Shown here piece by piece: positions 42,505 to 49,534 of a DNA stretch of 49,534 nt. How positions within the stretch are numbered: the stretch's first letter is position 1; each line of letters opens with the position of its first letter. The notes beneath the pieces are model-generated. The model did no database searches. It saw only the letters and a list, made by a program, of their open reading frames with translations, and was not told where the DNA came from. Source of the stretch: SFDP01 sp051653625 (GTDB taxonomy: Bacteria; Bacillota; Clostridia; Lachnospirales; Lachnospiraceae). The translations under genes and the position numbers were made by a program. The stretch lies in NCBI GenBank assembly GCA_051653625.1, contig JBOFWM010000022.1, positions 1 through 49,534 of the forward strand. The letters are read 5' to 3'.

Positions 42505-43194
42505 TTATTTTTGACCATAATATGCATTGACTCCATGTTTCCTATTATAGTGTTTGTCTTGCAATACTTGTGGAGCAACTTCAATTTTCTTATTAATTAC
42601 TTCTGCTTGATATGCCATTTTTGCAACTTCTTCTAATACAACAGCATTGTGTACTGCATCTAATGGATCTTTTCCCCAAGTAAATGGTCCATGACATTTA
42701 CATAATACGGCTGGTATTGCTTGATACTCTTTTTCATGATAATGATTTGCAATTAGCAGTCCAGTGTTTTTTTCATAATCATCTTCAATTTCTTCTTTTG
42801 TCAAACAGCGCAAACATGGAATTTCTCCATACATATAATCAGCATGTGTTGTTCCATAGCAAGGAATACTTCTTCCAGCTTGTGCCCAACTTGTTGCCAT
42901 TGTAGAATGTGTATGAACAATTCCTCCAATTTCCAAAAATGCTTTATACAATTCAATATGTGTCGGTGTATCAGATGATGGTTTATAATTTCCCTCAACA
43001 ATATTTCCATCCAAATCAACTACAACCATATCTTTCCAATTCATTGTTTCATATTCTACTCCACTTGGTTTAATTACAATTAATCCTAAATCACGGTCAA
43101 TCCCGCTAACATTTCCCCATGTAAATGTTACAAGTCCATATTTTGGCAATTTCATATTTGCACTAAATACTTTTTCTTTTAATTGTTCTAACAA
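42505..43194 (-). CDS. ulaF: L-ribulose-5-phosphate 4-epimerase (UlaF/AraD type)
   Basis: Zn-dependent class II aldolase-fold enzyme turning L-ribulose 5-phosphate into D-xylulose 5-phosphate. Seen are GLVTFTWGNVSGIDR, PSGVEYETMNWKDMVVVDLDG, SSDTPTHIELYKAF, the metal His pair in VHTHSTMATSWAQAG and HGPFTWGKDPLDAVHNAVVLEE. 229 aa. The start codon is TTG, with AAGGAGG 7 nt upstream. It has its own promoter and terminator, so it is regulated apart from the main operon. It could serve arabinose as well as ascorbate; context favours ascorbate. Confidence 0.93.
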   Translation of the reverse strand: MLEQLKEKVFSANMKLPKYGLVTFTWGNVSGIDRDLGLIVIKPSGVEYETMNWKDMVVVDLDGNIVEGNYKPSSDTPTHIELYKAFLEIGGIVHTHSTMATSWAQAGRSIPCYGTTHADYMYGEIPCLRCLTKEEIEDDYEKNTGLLIANHYHEKEYQAIPAVLCKCHGPFTWGKDPLDAVHNAVVLEEVAKMAYQAEVINKKIEVAPQVLQDKHYNRKHGVNAYYGQK

Positions 43195-43232
43195 AATAGT
43201 TCCTCCTTATTATATGAAATGTACTTTAATCT

Positions 43233-43261
43233 ATCATATCGAATGATAAATTTTATTACAA
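43233..43261 (-). promoter_or_regulatory. Promoter of ulaF
   Basis: Minus strand: TTGTAA (43261-43256), 17-bp spacer, TATGAT (43238-43233). Confidence 0.55.
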
Positions 43262-43302
43262 CGAGTTTCATATAATATCTCATATATCCGAAAAACAATC
43301 AT

Positions 43303-43331
43303 AAAAAAAACACTGTAACAATACAGTGTTT
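43303..43331 (-). terminator. Terminator of the tRNA-Thr gene
   Basis: Minus strand: AAACACTGTA (43331-43322), 4-nt loop, TACAGTGTTT (43317-43308), then a run of eight T. It starts 6 nt after the tRNA 3' end. Confidence 0.88.
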
Positions 43332-43337
43332 CAAAAA

Positions 43338-43410
43338 AGCTAGCAACGGGAATCGAACCCGTGACCTCTTCACTACCAATGAAGTGCGCTACCATCTGTG
43401 CCATGCCAGC
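43338..43410 (-). tRNA. tRNA-Thr (anticodon GGU)
   Basis: Folds as a 73-nt cloverleaf on the minus strand. The acceptor stem is GCUGGCA/UGCUAGC with one G-U pair, the anticodon stem CUUCA/UGAAG with loop UUGGUAG (anticodon GGU), and the T-arm ACGGG-UUCGAUU-CCCGU. CCA is not encoded and the discriminator is U73. The D-stem GCAC/GCGC has an A12-C23 mismatch, and position 38 is G, both unusual. Reads ACC and ACU codons. Confidence 0.93.
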
Positions 43411-43413
43411 AAT

Positions 43414-43471
43414 AAGTCATTGGCCATTAACCAACGACTTACATTTTATCAAATTAAATTTTTTATGTCAA
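43414..43471 (-). promoter_or_regulatory. tRNA-Thr promoter and 5' leader hairpin
   Basis: Minus strand: TTGACA (43471-43466), 17-bp spacer, TAAAAT (43448-43443). A 10-bp hairpin (43440-43431 with 43423-43414, one G-U) then ends 3 nt before the mature tRNA. It may guide 5' processing. Confidence 0.75.
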
Positions 43472-43475
43472 TAGA

Positions 43476-44789
43476 CTACTCAATAGAATCTGCATATTTT
43501 ATACGATATACTCTAGTTAAAGAATCATTAATTCTTTCTTCACTAATTGTTCCATCCTTTACTGCATCAATTATTCCTTTATATGCTAATTTAAAATCTT
43601 CAGGCATTAAAATCATATCTGCTCCAGCTTTAAGAGCTTTGATTGCAATTTCATCAGCTGCATAATATTCTGTTATTGCACCCATATTTAAAGCATCTGT
43701 GATAATTACTCCTTGAAATCCTAATTCTACTCTAAGCACATCTGTCATTATTTCTTTTGAAATAGATGCTGGCGTATTATCTTCTAAAACATTTGGCATT
43801 GAAATATGTCCAACCATAATCATATTTGCCCCAGCTTCTATTCCTGCTATAAATGGAAGAAACTCTTTTTGACGCATCTCTTCTAATGTTCGTTCTGTTG
43901 TTGCAATTCCTTCATGTGTATCCTCTGCTGATTCTCCTAGTCCTGGAAAATGCTTTAATACAGCAGTTACTCCACCATCCTCTAATCCTGTCATTGCTGA
44001 AACAACCATTTTTGATACAAGTTCTGCATCACTACCAAAAGAACGATCTCCAATGGAAGTATTGTCACTATTTGCAAGTACATCTGCTACTGGAGCAAAA
44101 TTTAAATTAAATCCATACCCTGCAAGATAACTAGCCACCGATGTCATTGCTTCATAAGCCTTTTTCTCATCGTTTGTTTCTCCAATTGCTTGCATATCTC
44201 CTACATTCTCTAACTTCAATGCGCTTGCTACTCTTGTGACATTCCCACCTTCTTCGTCTACCGCAATAAACAATGGGAATTTACTATAACTTATTGTATT
44301 TTCAATCATTTCTGTAATCTGACTTTCTGATTGAATATTCTTTTGAAAATAAATTAATCCACCAACTGGATATTCCTCTAATGCCGTTTTTGTTCCATTT
44401 CCCGCTTGTATTGCAGTATTTACAGCGGTTAATTGTTCTGGTGTTACAATAAATAAGCCAGCCACTTTTTCTTCTATCGTCATTTCGGCAATCATAGATG
44501 AAATAGCTTCTTCTAATAAGTCTTCTTTACTCACTTCTACTTCTGTCTCTACCTCTTGCATACTTTCTTCTGTCTCTAAAGATGCTTCTTCTATGACAGG
44601 TTCAATAACTATTTCTTGCGTTGTCTTATTTTGCAACAAATCAAATATAAATTTACCACCAAATATACCACCAATAATCAATACAAGTAAAAAAATCACT
44701 AAACTAATATACGAAATAATTAAGTTCCTAATTTTTCTTTTTCTTCTTAATTCTCTTTTTTCTTCTGGGCTCAAATCCTCTTCTACCAT
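43476..44789 (-). CDS. Membrane-anchored GH3 beta-N-acetylhexosaminidase-like protein (NagZ type)
   Basis: Glycoside hydrolase family 3 enzyme likely removing N-acetylglucosamine from peptidoglycan fragments outside the cell. The N-terminus is highly charged (EEKRELRRKRK), then one transmembrane helix (about 23-45), a Glu-rich linker and the catalytic barrel. Seen are AVDEEGGNVTRV, RSFGSDAELV, the NagZ-type VLKHFPGLGESAEDTHEG with the His dyad region, MVGHISMPN and VIITDALNMGAI with the nucleophile Asp. Start at MVEEDLSPEEK: AAGGAG lies 9 nt upstream. 437 aa. Preceded by the repeat-bearing leader and a terminator. Confidence 0.9.
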   Translation of the reverse strand: MVEEDLSPEEKRELRRKRKIRNLIISYISLVIFLLVLIIGGIFGGKFIFDLLQNKTTQEIVIEPVIEEASLETEESMQEVETEVEVSKEDLLEEAISSMIAEMTIEEKVAGLFIVTPEQLTAVNTAIQAGNGTKTALEEYPVGGLIYFQKNIQSESQITEMIENTISYSKFPLFIAVDEEGGNVTRVASALKLENVGDMQAIGETNDEKKAYEAMTSVASYLAGYGFNLNFAPVADVLANSDNTSIGDRSFGSDAELVSKMVVSAMTGLEDGGVTAVLKHFPGLGESAEDTHEGIATTERTLEEMRQKEFLPFIAGIEAGANMIMVGHISMPNVLEDNTPASISKEIMTDVLRVELGFQGVIITDALNMGAITEYYAADEIAIKALKAGADMILMPEDFKLAYKGIIDAVKDGTISEERINDSLTRVYRIKYADSIE

Positions 44790-44845
44790 AATCTTGTACT
44801 CCTTAAGCAATATTTTATATGTAATGTAAATTATAACATAAAAAT

Positions 44846-44876
44846 AAAAGAGTATCACATAAATTGATACTCTTTT
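44846..44876. terminator. Intrinsic terminator between repeat leader and GH3 gene
   Basis: A 12-bp perfect stem (44846-44857 with 44865-44876) with a 7-nt loop and T-rich tails on both strands. On the minus strand it would end transcripts from lysC and from the promoter at 44978-45006. Confidence 0.8.
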
Positions 44877-44969
44877 TTATCTTTAAGTATGTTATCTTTT
44901 GTAACAATTTATCTTTTGTATTTGTTATCTTTCGTAAAAATTTGTCTTTCGTATTTCTTATCTTTTGTA
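44877..44969 (-). repeat. Array of 5-6 direct 12-bp repeats, period 16-17 bp
   Basis: Plus-strand reading TTATCTTTYGTA at 44892, 44909, 44925, 44942 (with TTGTC) and 44958; a further degenerate unit lies near 44877. Spacers are AT-rich and not conserved. The array begins directly after a predicted minus-strand start site and ends at a terminator. Confidence 0.8.
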
Positions 44970-44977
44970 CTACAAAA

Positions 44978-45006
44978 AGTATATCGCTATTTCTAACAAA
45001 AGTCAA
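44978..45006 (-). promoter_or_regulatory. Promoter upstream of the repeat array
   Basis: Minus strand: TTGACT (45006-45001), 17-bp spacer, TATACT (44983-44978). Predicted start near 44971, immediately before the first repeat. Confidence 0.65.
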
Positions 45007-45040
45007 CATAATTAGCACTTATTTGTACATCCAATTTTTG

Positions 45041-46360
45041 TTAAATTTGTACAATAACAAAAATATCATAAATTGCTTTTATTGCTGCTTCAAAGTCATT
45101 ATTGGTAACCCCAATAATAATGTTTAACTCACTTGAACCTTGATCTATCATCTTAACATTTACATTTGCATGTGCAAGCGCTGAAAAAATTCTACCCGCC
45201 GTACCTCTTGTAGATTTCATTCCACGCCCCACAACAGCAATAAGAGCCAGATCTGCCTCAATATCAATTGCATCTGGGTTTGCCAATCTATGGATTCCTG
45301 TCACAACTTGTTGTTCTTTGTCCATAAACTCATCTTGATGAACAAATACAGTCATTGTATCAATTCCTGATGGAGTATGTTCAAAAGAAATTCCATTATC
45401 TTCAAAAACATTTAATACTTTACGACCAAATCCAATTTCTGAATTCATCATATCTTTTTCGATATTAATTGCACAAAAACCTTTTTTTCCAGCTATCCCT
45501 GTAATAATATATTTAGATTTTTGACAAGTACTTTCCACAATCCATGTACCATGATCATCTGGAGCATTAGTATTTCGTATATTAATAGGAATTCCTTCCT
45601 TACGAACTGGGAAAATCGCCTCTTCATGTAATACAGTTGCTCCCATATATGCTAACTCTCTTAATTCCTTATAAGTAATAGTTTCAATACCTTTTGGATT
45701 ATCAATAATTCTTGGATCTGCCACTAAAAATCCTGATACATCAGTCCAATTTTCATATACATCTGCATGAATAGCTTGCGCAACAATAGAACCTGTGATA
45801 TCCGAACCTCCTCTTGAAAATGTTTTTACATTTCCATTTGGTAATGCACCATAAAATCCTGGAATTACAGCTCGTCCAACTTTTGCCAATTGTGCTGTTA
45901 ATACCTTTTTTGTTTTCTCTTTATCATAAGTTCCATCTTCTTTAAAGAAAATAACAGTTGCTGCATCAATAAATGGAATTTCAAGATAATCTGCCATGAT
46001 AATCCCATTTAAATATTCTCCTCTAGATGCCGCATAATTATCCCCTGCCGCTTTTTTAAAATCTTCTTTAATTTTTTTAAATTCAGCATCTAAAGATAAA
46101 GTAAGCCCTAAACCTTTGATAATTTCTTCATATCTTGCCTTTATTTTTGATAATTTTTCAGAAAAATCCTTACCCGCCTCTGCTTCTTGATAACAATCAT
46201 AAAGCATATCTGTAACTTTTGTATCTGTTTGAAATCTTTTTCCAGGTGCTGATGGAATTACAAATTTTCTATTTTCATCTGCGCGAATAATTTCTCCTAC
46301 TTTCATAAATTGCTCTGCACTTGCAAGAGAACTTCCGCCAAACTTTACAACCTTTTTCAT
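45041..46360 (-). CDS. lysC: Aspartate kinase (monofunctional)
   Basis: First step of the aspartate family pathway, ATP-dependent phosphorylation of aspartate. The kinase domain has VVKFGGSSLA at the N-terminus, SRGEYLNGIIMADYL, FSRGGSDITGSIVAQAI and EAIFPVRKEGIPINIRNTNAPDDHGTWI. Two C-terminal ACT domains follow (about 305-435, IEKDMMNSEIGF, LALIAVVGRGMKSTRGTAGRIFSALAHANVNVKMI), giving feedback control. 439 aa. Last gene of the operon with hom; it has no lysine riboswitch, so threonine-type control is plausible. Confidence 0.94.
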   Translation of the reverse strand: MKKVVKFGGSSLASAEQFMKVGEIIRADENRKFVIPSAPGKRFQTDTKVTDMLYDCYQEAEAGKDFSEKLSKIKARYEEIIKGLGLTLSLDAEFKKIKEDFKKAAGDNYAASRGEYLNGIIMADYLEIPFIDAATVIFFKEDGTYDKEKTKKVLTAQLAKVGRAVIPGFYGALPNGNVKTFSRGGSDITGSIVAQAIHADVYENWTDVSGFLVADPRIIDNPKGIETITYKELRELAYMGATVLHEEAIFPVRKEGIPINIRNTNAPDDHGTWIVESTCQKSKYIITGIAGKKGFCAINIEKDMMNSEIGFGRKVLNVFEDNGISFEHTPSGIDTMTVFVHQDEFMDKEQQVVTGIHRLANPDAIDIEADLALIAVVGRGMKSTRGTAGRIFSALAHANVNVKMIDQGSSELNIIIGVTNNDFEAAIKAIYDIFVIVQI

Positions 46361-46381
46361 GTTCTAAAACTCTCCCTTAAT

Positions 46382-47584
46382 TTATACTTCAAATAATTTA
46401 TCAATCATTGTATATCCATTCATCACTAAGTTTCCAGATTTTTTTGCTTCCACTTCATTATAGAATTGATCATATTTTTCTTTTTTTGTACTGTCAAATA
46501 GTAAATATGGCACATAATCAGAAGTATGTGTTCTCATGCGAACTGGCGTTGGATGATCTGGTAAAATAAGCATTCTAAACTCTTCGCCTCTTTCTTCTAA
46601 TTCATTTATAATTGGTTCTATAATTTTTTCATCTAAATATTCAATGGCTTCTATTTTCTTTTCTAAACTTCCTTGATGACCCATTTCATCTGGCGCTTCA
46701 ATATGCACATATACAAAATCGATTCCATCTTCACACAATGCTTTTATTGCAGCCGATTTTTTTCCTTCATAATTTGTATGAAGTCCACCATTTGCACCTT
46801 CAACATCAATAGATTTCATTCCTGTTCCTATTGCAATTCCTTTTAATAAATCAACTGCTGATATCATTGCACCACTTTTGTTTGTTTTTTCTTCAAAAGA
46901 AGAAAGACTAGGTTTTGTTCCTGCACCCCAAAACCAACAACAATTCGCTGGATTTAATCCTTGTTTTTTTCGTTCAATATTAATTGGATGATTCACCAAT
47001 ATATCATAACTTTTTTTCATCATTTCTTTTAAAAATAAAGTTTTTGGTAAATGTTCTTCAATTTTTTGACCTAAGACATCATGAGGTGGAACTAAATCTA
47101 TTACTTCGCCATTTTTCCAGATAAAACAATGACGATAACTTGTTCCTAAATAAAATTGATATATTTCTTCTTGTAATTCTTTTATTACAGCATCTAATAA
47201 AATCTTAGCATCACTTGTACTAATTTCACTTGCACTGTGATCTAGAATGATTTTATCTTCAAATACTGCTTCCTCTTCAGAAATCGTTACAATGTTGCAA
47301 CGTATAGCAACATCTGTATCTTCCATATCCACTCCAATACTCAATGCTTCAAGTGGAGAACGTCCCGAATAATATTTTTTAGGATCATATCCTAATACTG
47401 ATAAATTTGCAATATCAGATCCTGGGCTCATTCCTTCTGGAACTGTATTTGCTAGTCCAATTTCTCCTGTTTTACTAAGACGATCCATACATGGTGTCTT
47501 TGCATACTCTAATGGTGTTTTATTGTCTAATTGGGAAATTGGCTCATCTGCCATCCCATCTCCTAATACGATGATATATTTCAT
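46382..47584 (-). CDS. ApgM-like phosphotransferase, proposed homoserine kinase
   Basis: Alkaline-phosphatase-superfamily protein of the archaeal-type cofactor-independent phosphoglycerate mutase group. Seen are IIVLGDGMADEP at the N-terminus (metal Asp), GMSPGSDIANLSVLGYDPKKYYSGR with the candidate phospho-Ser, HIEAPDEMGHQGSLE and LPDHPTPVRMRTHTSDYVPYL. This subgroup is annotated as a proposed homoserine kinase because it sits with hom and lysC where thrB is missing. Exactly that context occurs here: it overlaps hom by 4 bp (ATGA) and is followed by lysC. 400 aa. The kinase role remains inference. Confidence 0.86.
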   Translation of the reverse strand: MKYIIVLGDGMADEPISQLDNKTPLEYAKTPCMDRLSKTGEIGLANTVPEGMSPGSDIANLSVLGYDPKKYYSGRSPLEALSIGVDMEDTDVAIRCNIVTISEEEAVFEDKIILDHSASEISTSDAKILLDAVIKELQEEIYQFYLGTSYRHCFIWKNGEVIDLVPPHDVLGQKIEEHLPKTLFLKEMMKKSYDILVNHPINIERKKQGLNPANCCWFWGAGTKPSLSSFEEKTNKSGAMISAVDLLKGIAIGTGMKSIDVEGANGGLHTNYEGKKSAAIKALCEDGIDFVYVHIEAPDEMGHQGSLEKKIEAIEYLDEKIIEPIINELEERGEEFRMLILPDHPTPVRMRTHTSDYVPYLLFDSTKKEKYDQFYNEVEAKKSGNLVMNGYTMIDKLFEV

Positions 47585-48783
47585 GCTTCTACCCTAATCC
47601 TTGTAATCATTCCATCAAATTCTTTTGTTGCTTCTTCAAATTTTTCTTCTGTCATCACTTGTGTCAAAAAACCAAATTCTCCATCCACAACATGAATAAA
47701 CTCAACTTCACCAAATTTTTCTTTCACTGTTTCTTCTGTCCCAACAGTTGCACGTACAAAAAATTGTTTTTCTGATTGTTTTACATCTGCTAATTTCACA
47801 GTTTCTTCTTCCCAGAAACACATGATTGTTTTTCCAATATGTCTTGCACAATCTACTACATCCGAAACTACTGCACTTGCAGTTGGTAATTTTCCTGCTC
47901 CACGTCCGTAATACATAGAATCTCCAAGCATATTTCCACGAACGAAAATAGCATTGTATACATCATTTACAGAGTAAAGAGGATGTTCTATATCGATCAT
48001 ACAAGGGGATACCATAGCAATGTATCCTTCTTTTGTTTCCTTACTTACTGCTAATAATTTGATAGACTTTTGTAATTTTTTTGCATATTTAAAATCGGTA
48101 GCTGTAATTTTTGTAATTCCTTCTGTATAAATATCATTATAATTTACATTTTTCCCAGTCATCAAAGAAGACAAAATGGCAATTTTGCGACATGCATCAT
48201 GACCTTCTACATCCGCTTCAGGATTTTTTTCTGCATATCCTTTTTCCTGAGCCTCTTTTAATACATCTGAAAAATCAGCTCCTTCTTTATCCATTTTTGT
48301 TAAAATATAATTTGTAGTACCATTTAAAATACCAGTAATTCCCTCAATTTTTTCTGCTGTAAGAGAATAATTTAATGGTCTAATAATTGGAATCCCACCA
48401 CCAACACTTGCTTCAAATAAATAATTACAATTATTTTCTCTTGCAATTTTAAGTAATTCTGGTCCATGTGTCGCAACTAATTCTTTATTTGATGTACATA
48501 CACTTTTTCCACTTAATAACGCTCTTTTTGTAAAAGTATATGCTGGCTCAATTCCACCCATTGTTTCACAAATAACAGAAATATCACTATCTTGTAAAAT
48601 CACTTCTACATCATGTACTATTCTATCCGCATATGGATCTTTCGGAAACTCTCTTAAATCTAAAATATATTTAATATATAACTCAGCTCCTGATTTTTTA
48701 TTAATCTCAGCTTTATTTCCTTCAATAACCTCTACTACTCCGCTTCCAACGGTTCCATAACCAAATACTGCAACTTGAATCAT
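47581..48783 (-). CDS. hom: Homoserine dehydrogenase
   Basis: Reduces aspartate semialdehyde to homoserine with NAD(P)H, the branch to threonine and methionine. The Rossmann motif VAVFGYGTVGSGVVEVI is at the N-terminus. The catalytic domain has TSNKELVATHGPELL, FEASVGGGIPIIRPL, GILNGTTNYILTKM, EKGYAEKNPEADVEGHDACRKIAIL and YYGRGAGKLPTASAVVSDVVD. 400 aa with only a short C-terminal regulatory part. Second gene of the operon, 17 bp after the ACT protein. Confidence 0.96.
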   Translation of the reverse strand: MIQVAVFGYGTVGSGVVEVIEGNKAEINKKSGAELYIKYILDLREFPKDPYADRIVHDVEVILQDSDISVICETMGGIEPAYTFTKRALLSGKSVCTSNKELVATHGPELLKIARENNCNYLFEASVGGGIPIIRPLNYSLTAEKIEGITGILNGTTNYILTKMDKEGADFSDVLKEAQEKGYAEKNPEADVEGHDACRKIAILSSLMTGKNVNYNDIYTEGITKITATDFKYAKKLQKSIKLLAVSKETKEGYIAMVSPCMIDIEHPLYSVNDVYNAIFVRGNMLGDSMYYGRGAGKLPTASAVVSDVVDCARHIGKTIMCFWEEETVKLADVKQSEKQFFVRATVGTEETVKEKFGEVEFIHVVDGEFGFLTQVMTEEKFEEATKEFDGMITRIRVEA

Positions 48784-48800
48784 CTCTTTATCCCCTTTTT

Positions 48801-49244
48801 TTATTCTCTTGCCAAAATCTTTACATGGTGAACACCTTGTTTTGATTCCATATGTTTTATCATTTCTGATACATCTTTTGTTGTTTGCAAAATCTGTATA
48901 CTAATACTAAGAGCTGCAACACCATTAATTGGTATACTTTGATGTATTGTTAAAATATTCGCTCCAAACTTTGCAATAATATATAAGACATCCGATAAAA
49001 TTCCTGGCTCATCGTCCATATTAAAAGTAAGCGTAATCGTTGTTCCTTGTGTATTATCATGAAATCTAAAAATATCATCTTTATACTTATAAAAAGAACT
49101 TCTGCTAATTCCTACTTGATCTGTAGCTTCTTGAACGGTCATCGCTTTTTGTGTTTCGAGTAATTGTTTTGCCTCAACAACTTTAAGTAATACTTCTGGT
49201 AGTGCTTTTTGTTTTACAACAAAGTAATTTGTGGACTCATTCAT
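48801..49244 (-). CDS. ACT domain-containing protein (UPF0735/PheB family)
   Basis: Probable amino-acid-responsive regulator of the aspartate operon. The N-terminal half is a helix-turn-helix-like region (EVLLKVVEAKQLLETQKAMTVQEATDQVGISRSSFYKYKDDIF), and the C-terminal half is one ACT domain (ITLTFNMDDEPGILSDVLYIIAKFGANILTIHQ). The start is MNESTNYFVV, with AAAGGAAC about 7 nt upstream; an in-frame extension to 49298 crosses the -10 box and is unlikely. 147 aa. First gene of the operon with hom, so threonine or another product of the pathway is a likely ligand (inference). Confidence 0.9.
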   Translation of the reverse strand: MNESTNYFVVKQKALPEVLLKVVEAKQLLETQKAMTVQEATDQVGISRSSFYKYKDDIFRFHDNTQGTTITLTFNMDDEPGILSDVLYIIAKFGANILTIHQSIPINGVAALSISIQILQTTKDVSEMIKHMESKQGVHHVKILARE

Positions 49245-49265
49245 TGTTTTGTTCCTTTCACAAAG

Positions 49266-49317
49266 ACACATGTGTGCCAACGAAAGATATTTTATCATAT
49301 TCTTTTCTTAAAAGCAA
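49266..49317 (-). promoter_or_regulatory. Promoter of the hom-lysC operon with palindrome
   Basis: Minus strand: TTGCTT (49317-49312), 17-bp spacer, TAAAAT (49294-49289); start near 49282. A perfect 10-bp palindrome ACACATGTGT (49266-49275) lies just downstream and could be an operator. Confidence 0.55.
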
Positions 49318-49336
49318 GAAATAGATTTTCTATAAG

Positions 49337-49534
49337 TTATTCAAGTAACTTTTTATATGTTAGATCAATTAATATTGCACCAATTGGTGCTGTAATTAAA
49401 ATAGAAAGTACGCCAACTGTAAGTACGATTTCTCCACATGCTAGCCCCATAGCAAGCGGCAATCCACATATAGCTGCTTGTACTGTTGCTTTTGGTAAGT
49501 ATGCGATTGCTAAAAACAATCGTTCTTTTTTATG
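49337..49534 (-). CDS. Cation:proton antiporter, C-terminal end (partial)
   Basis: Only the last 65 codons are inside the window; the frame stays open to the edge. The sequence contains ERLFLAIAYLPKATVQAAICG and a final membrane hairpin ending IDLTYKKLLE. This matches the end of CPA1/NhaP-type Na+(K+)/H+ exchangers, where the LPKATVQAA motif lies in a late transmembrane helix. The gene is on the same strand as the hom operon but separated from it by that operon's own promoter. Ion specificity cannot be told. Confidence 0.78.
   Translation of the reverse strand, partial: HKKERLFLAIAYLPKATVQAAICGLPLAMGLACGEIVLTVGVLSILITAPIGAILIDLTYKKLLE

Noticed and set aside
33279..43194. Arabinose operon rather than ascorbate operon
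   Set aside because: UlaG lactonase, ascorbate-type IIA/IIB/IIC and UlaE are all present, while araA and araB are not; only the 4-epimerase is shared between the pathways.
44815..45127. Short frames on either strand across the repeat array as repeat-containing peptides
   Set aside because: The repeat period of 16-17 bp does not keep frame, no Shine-Dalgarno is present, and the region carries promoter and terminator signals instead.
47292..47305. ATGTTGCAACG palindrome as another Crp/Fnr site
   Set aside because: The halves have no 4-nt spacer and the site is inside the ApgM-like gene.

Overview
This 49.5 kb window is low-GC, densely coded bacterial DNA. The gene content suggests an anaerobic Clostridia member, probably of the Lachnospirales: a group B-like [FeFe] hydrogenase, anaerobic sulfite reductase AsrABC, class III fructose-1,6-bisphosphatase, DUF1836 and YerC proteins, a lysine (L-box) riboswitch and many Bacillota-style intrinsic terminators. 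The species cannot be named from the sequence alone. I saw no insertion sequence, prophage, CRISPR array or rRNA gene. One tRNA, tRNA-Thr(GGU), is present.

Layout, left to right. Positions 145-2559: a glycerate kinase and GntP-type permease pair behind a structured leader. 2571-4825: a stand-alone PseG-like protein and a membrane diguanylate cyclase. 4863-11770: mostly housekeeping (RlmD, a small acidic membrane protein, PcrA helicase, an orphan NMT1-type binding lipoprotein, DUF1836, YerC, cold-shock protein). 11913-17551: eukaryote-type HisA, class III FBPase, dapB and dapA under a lysine riboswitch, and a double-OB SSB-like protein. 17789-25888: TypA, [FeFe] hydrogenase, TraX-like, YigZ, a class A PBP and a zinc-ribbon protein.

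26000-32952 is a sulfur module. It holds a Crp/Fnr regulator, a three-gene BtuF/FecCD-type ABC importer, and the converging operon FNT channel-asrA-asrB-asrC. The importer and sulfite reductase promoters each carry a TGTTGC-N4-GCAACA palindrome centred 41.5 bp upstream of the predicted start site, the class II activator position of Crp/Fnr proteins. I therefore infer one regulon joining the importer to sulfite reduction.

33279-43194 is an L-ascorbate (ula-like) locus on the minus strand: ulaG, PTS IIA, IIC and IIB, a HAD phosphatase, a DeoR regulator, its own HPr and Enzyme I, a cytoplasmic beta-propeller of unknown function, and ulaE. ulaF is transcribed separately just upstream. The decarboxylase step (UlaD) is absent. 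Direct repeats of a DeoR-like half-site follow the ulaG promoter.

43338-49534: tRNA-Thr, a GH3 (NagZ-like) membrane-anchored enzyme preceded by an unusual leader of 5-6 short repeats ending in a terminator, then the aspartate-family operon (ACT protein, hom, ApgM-like proposed homoserine kinase, lysC), and the C-terminal end of a cation:proton antiporter that runs off the window.
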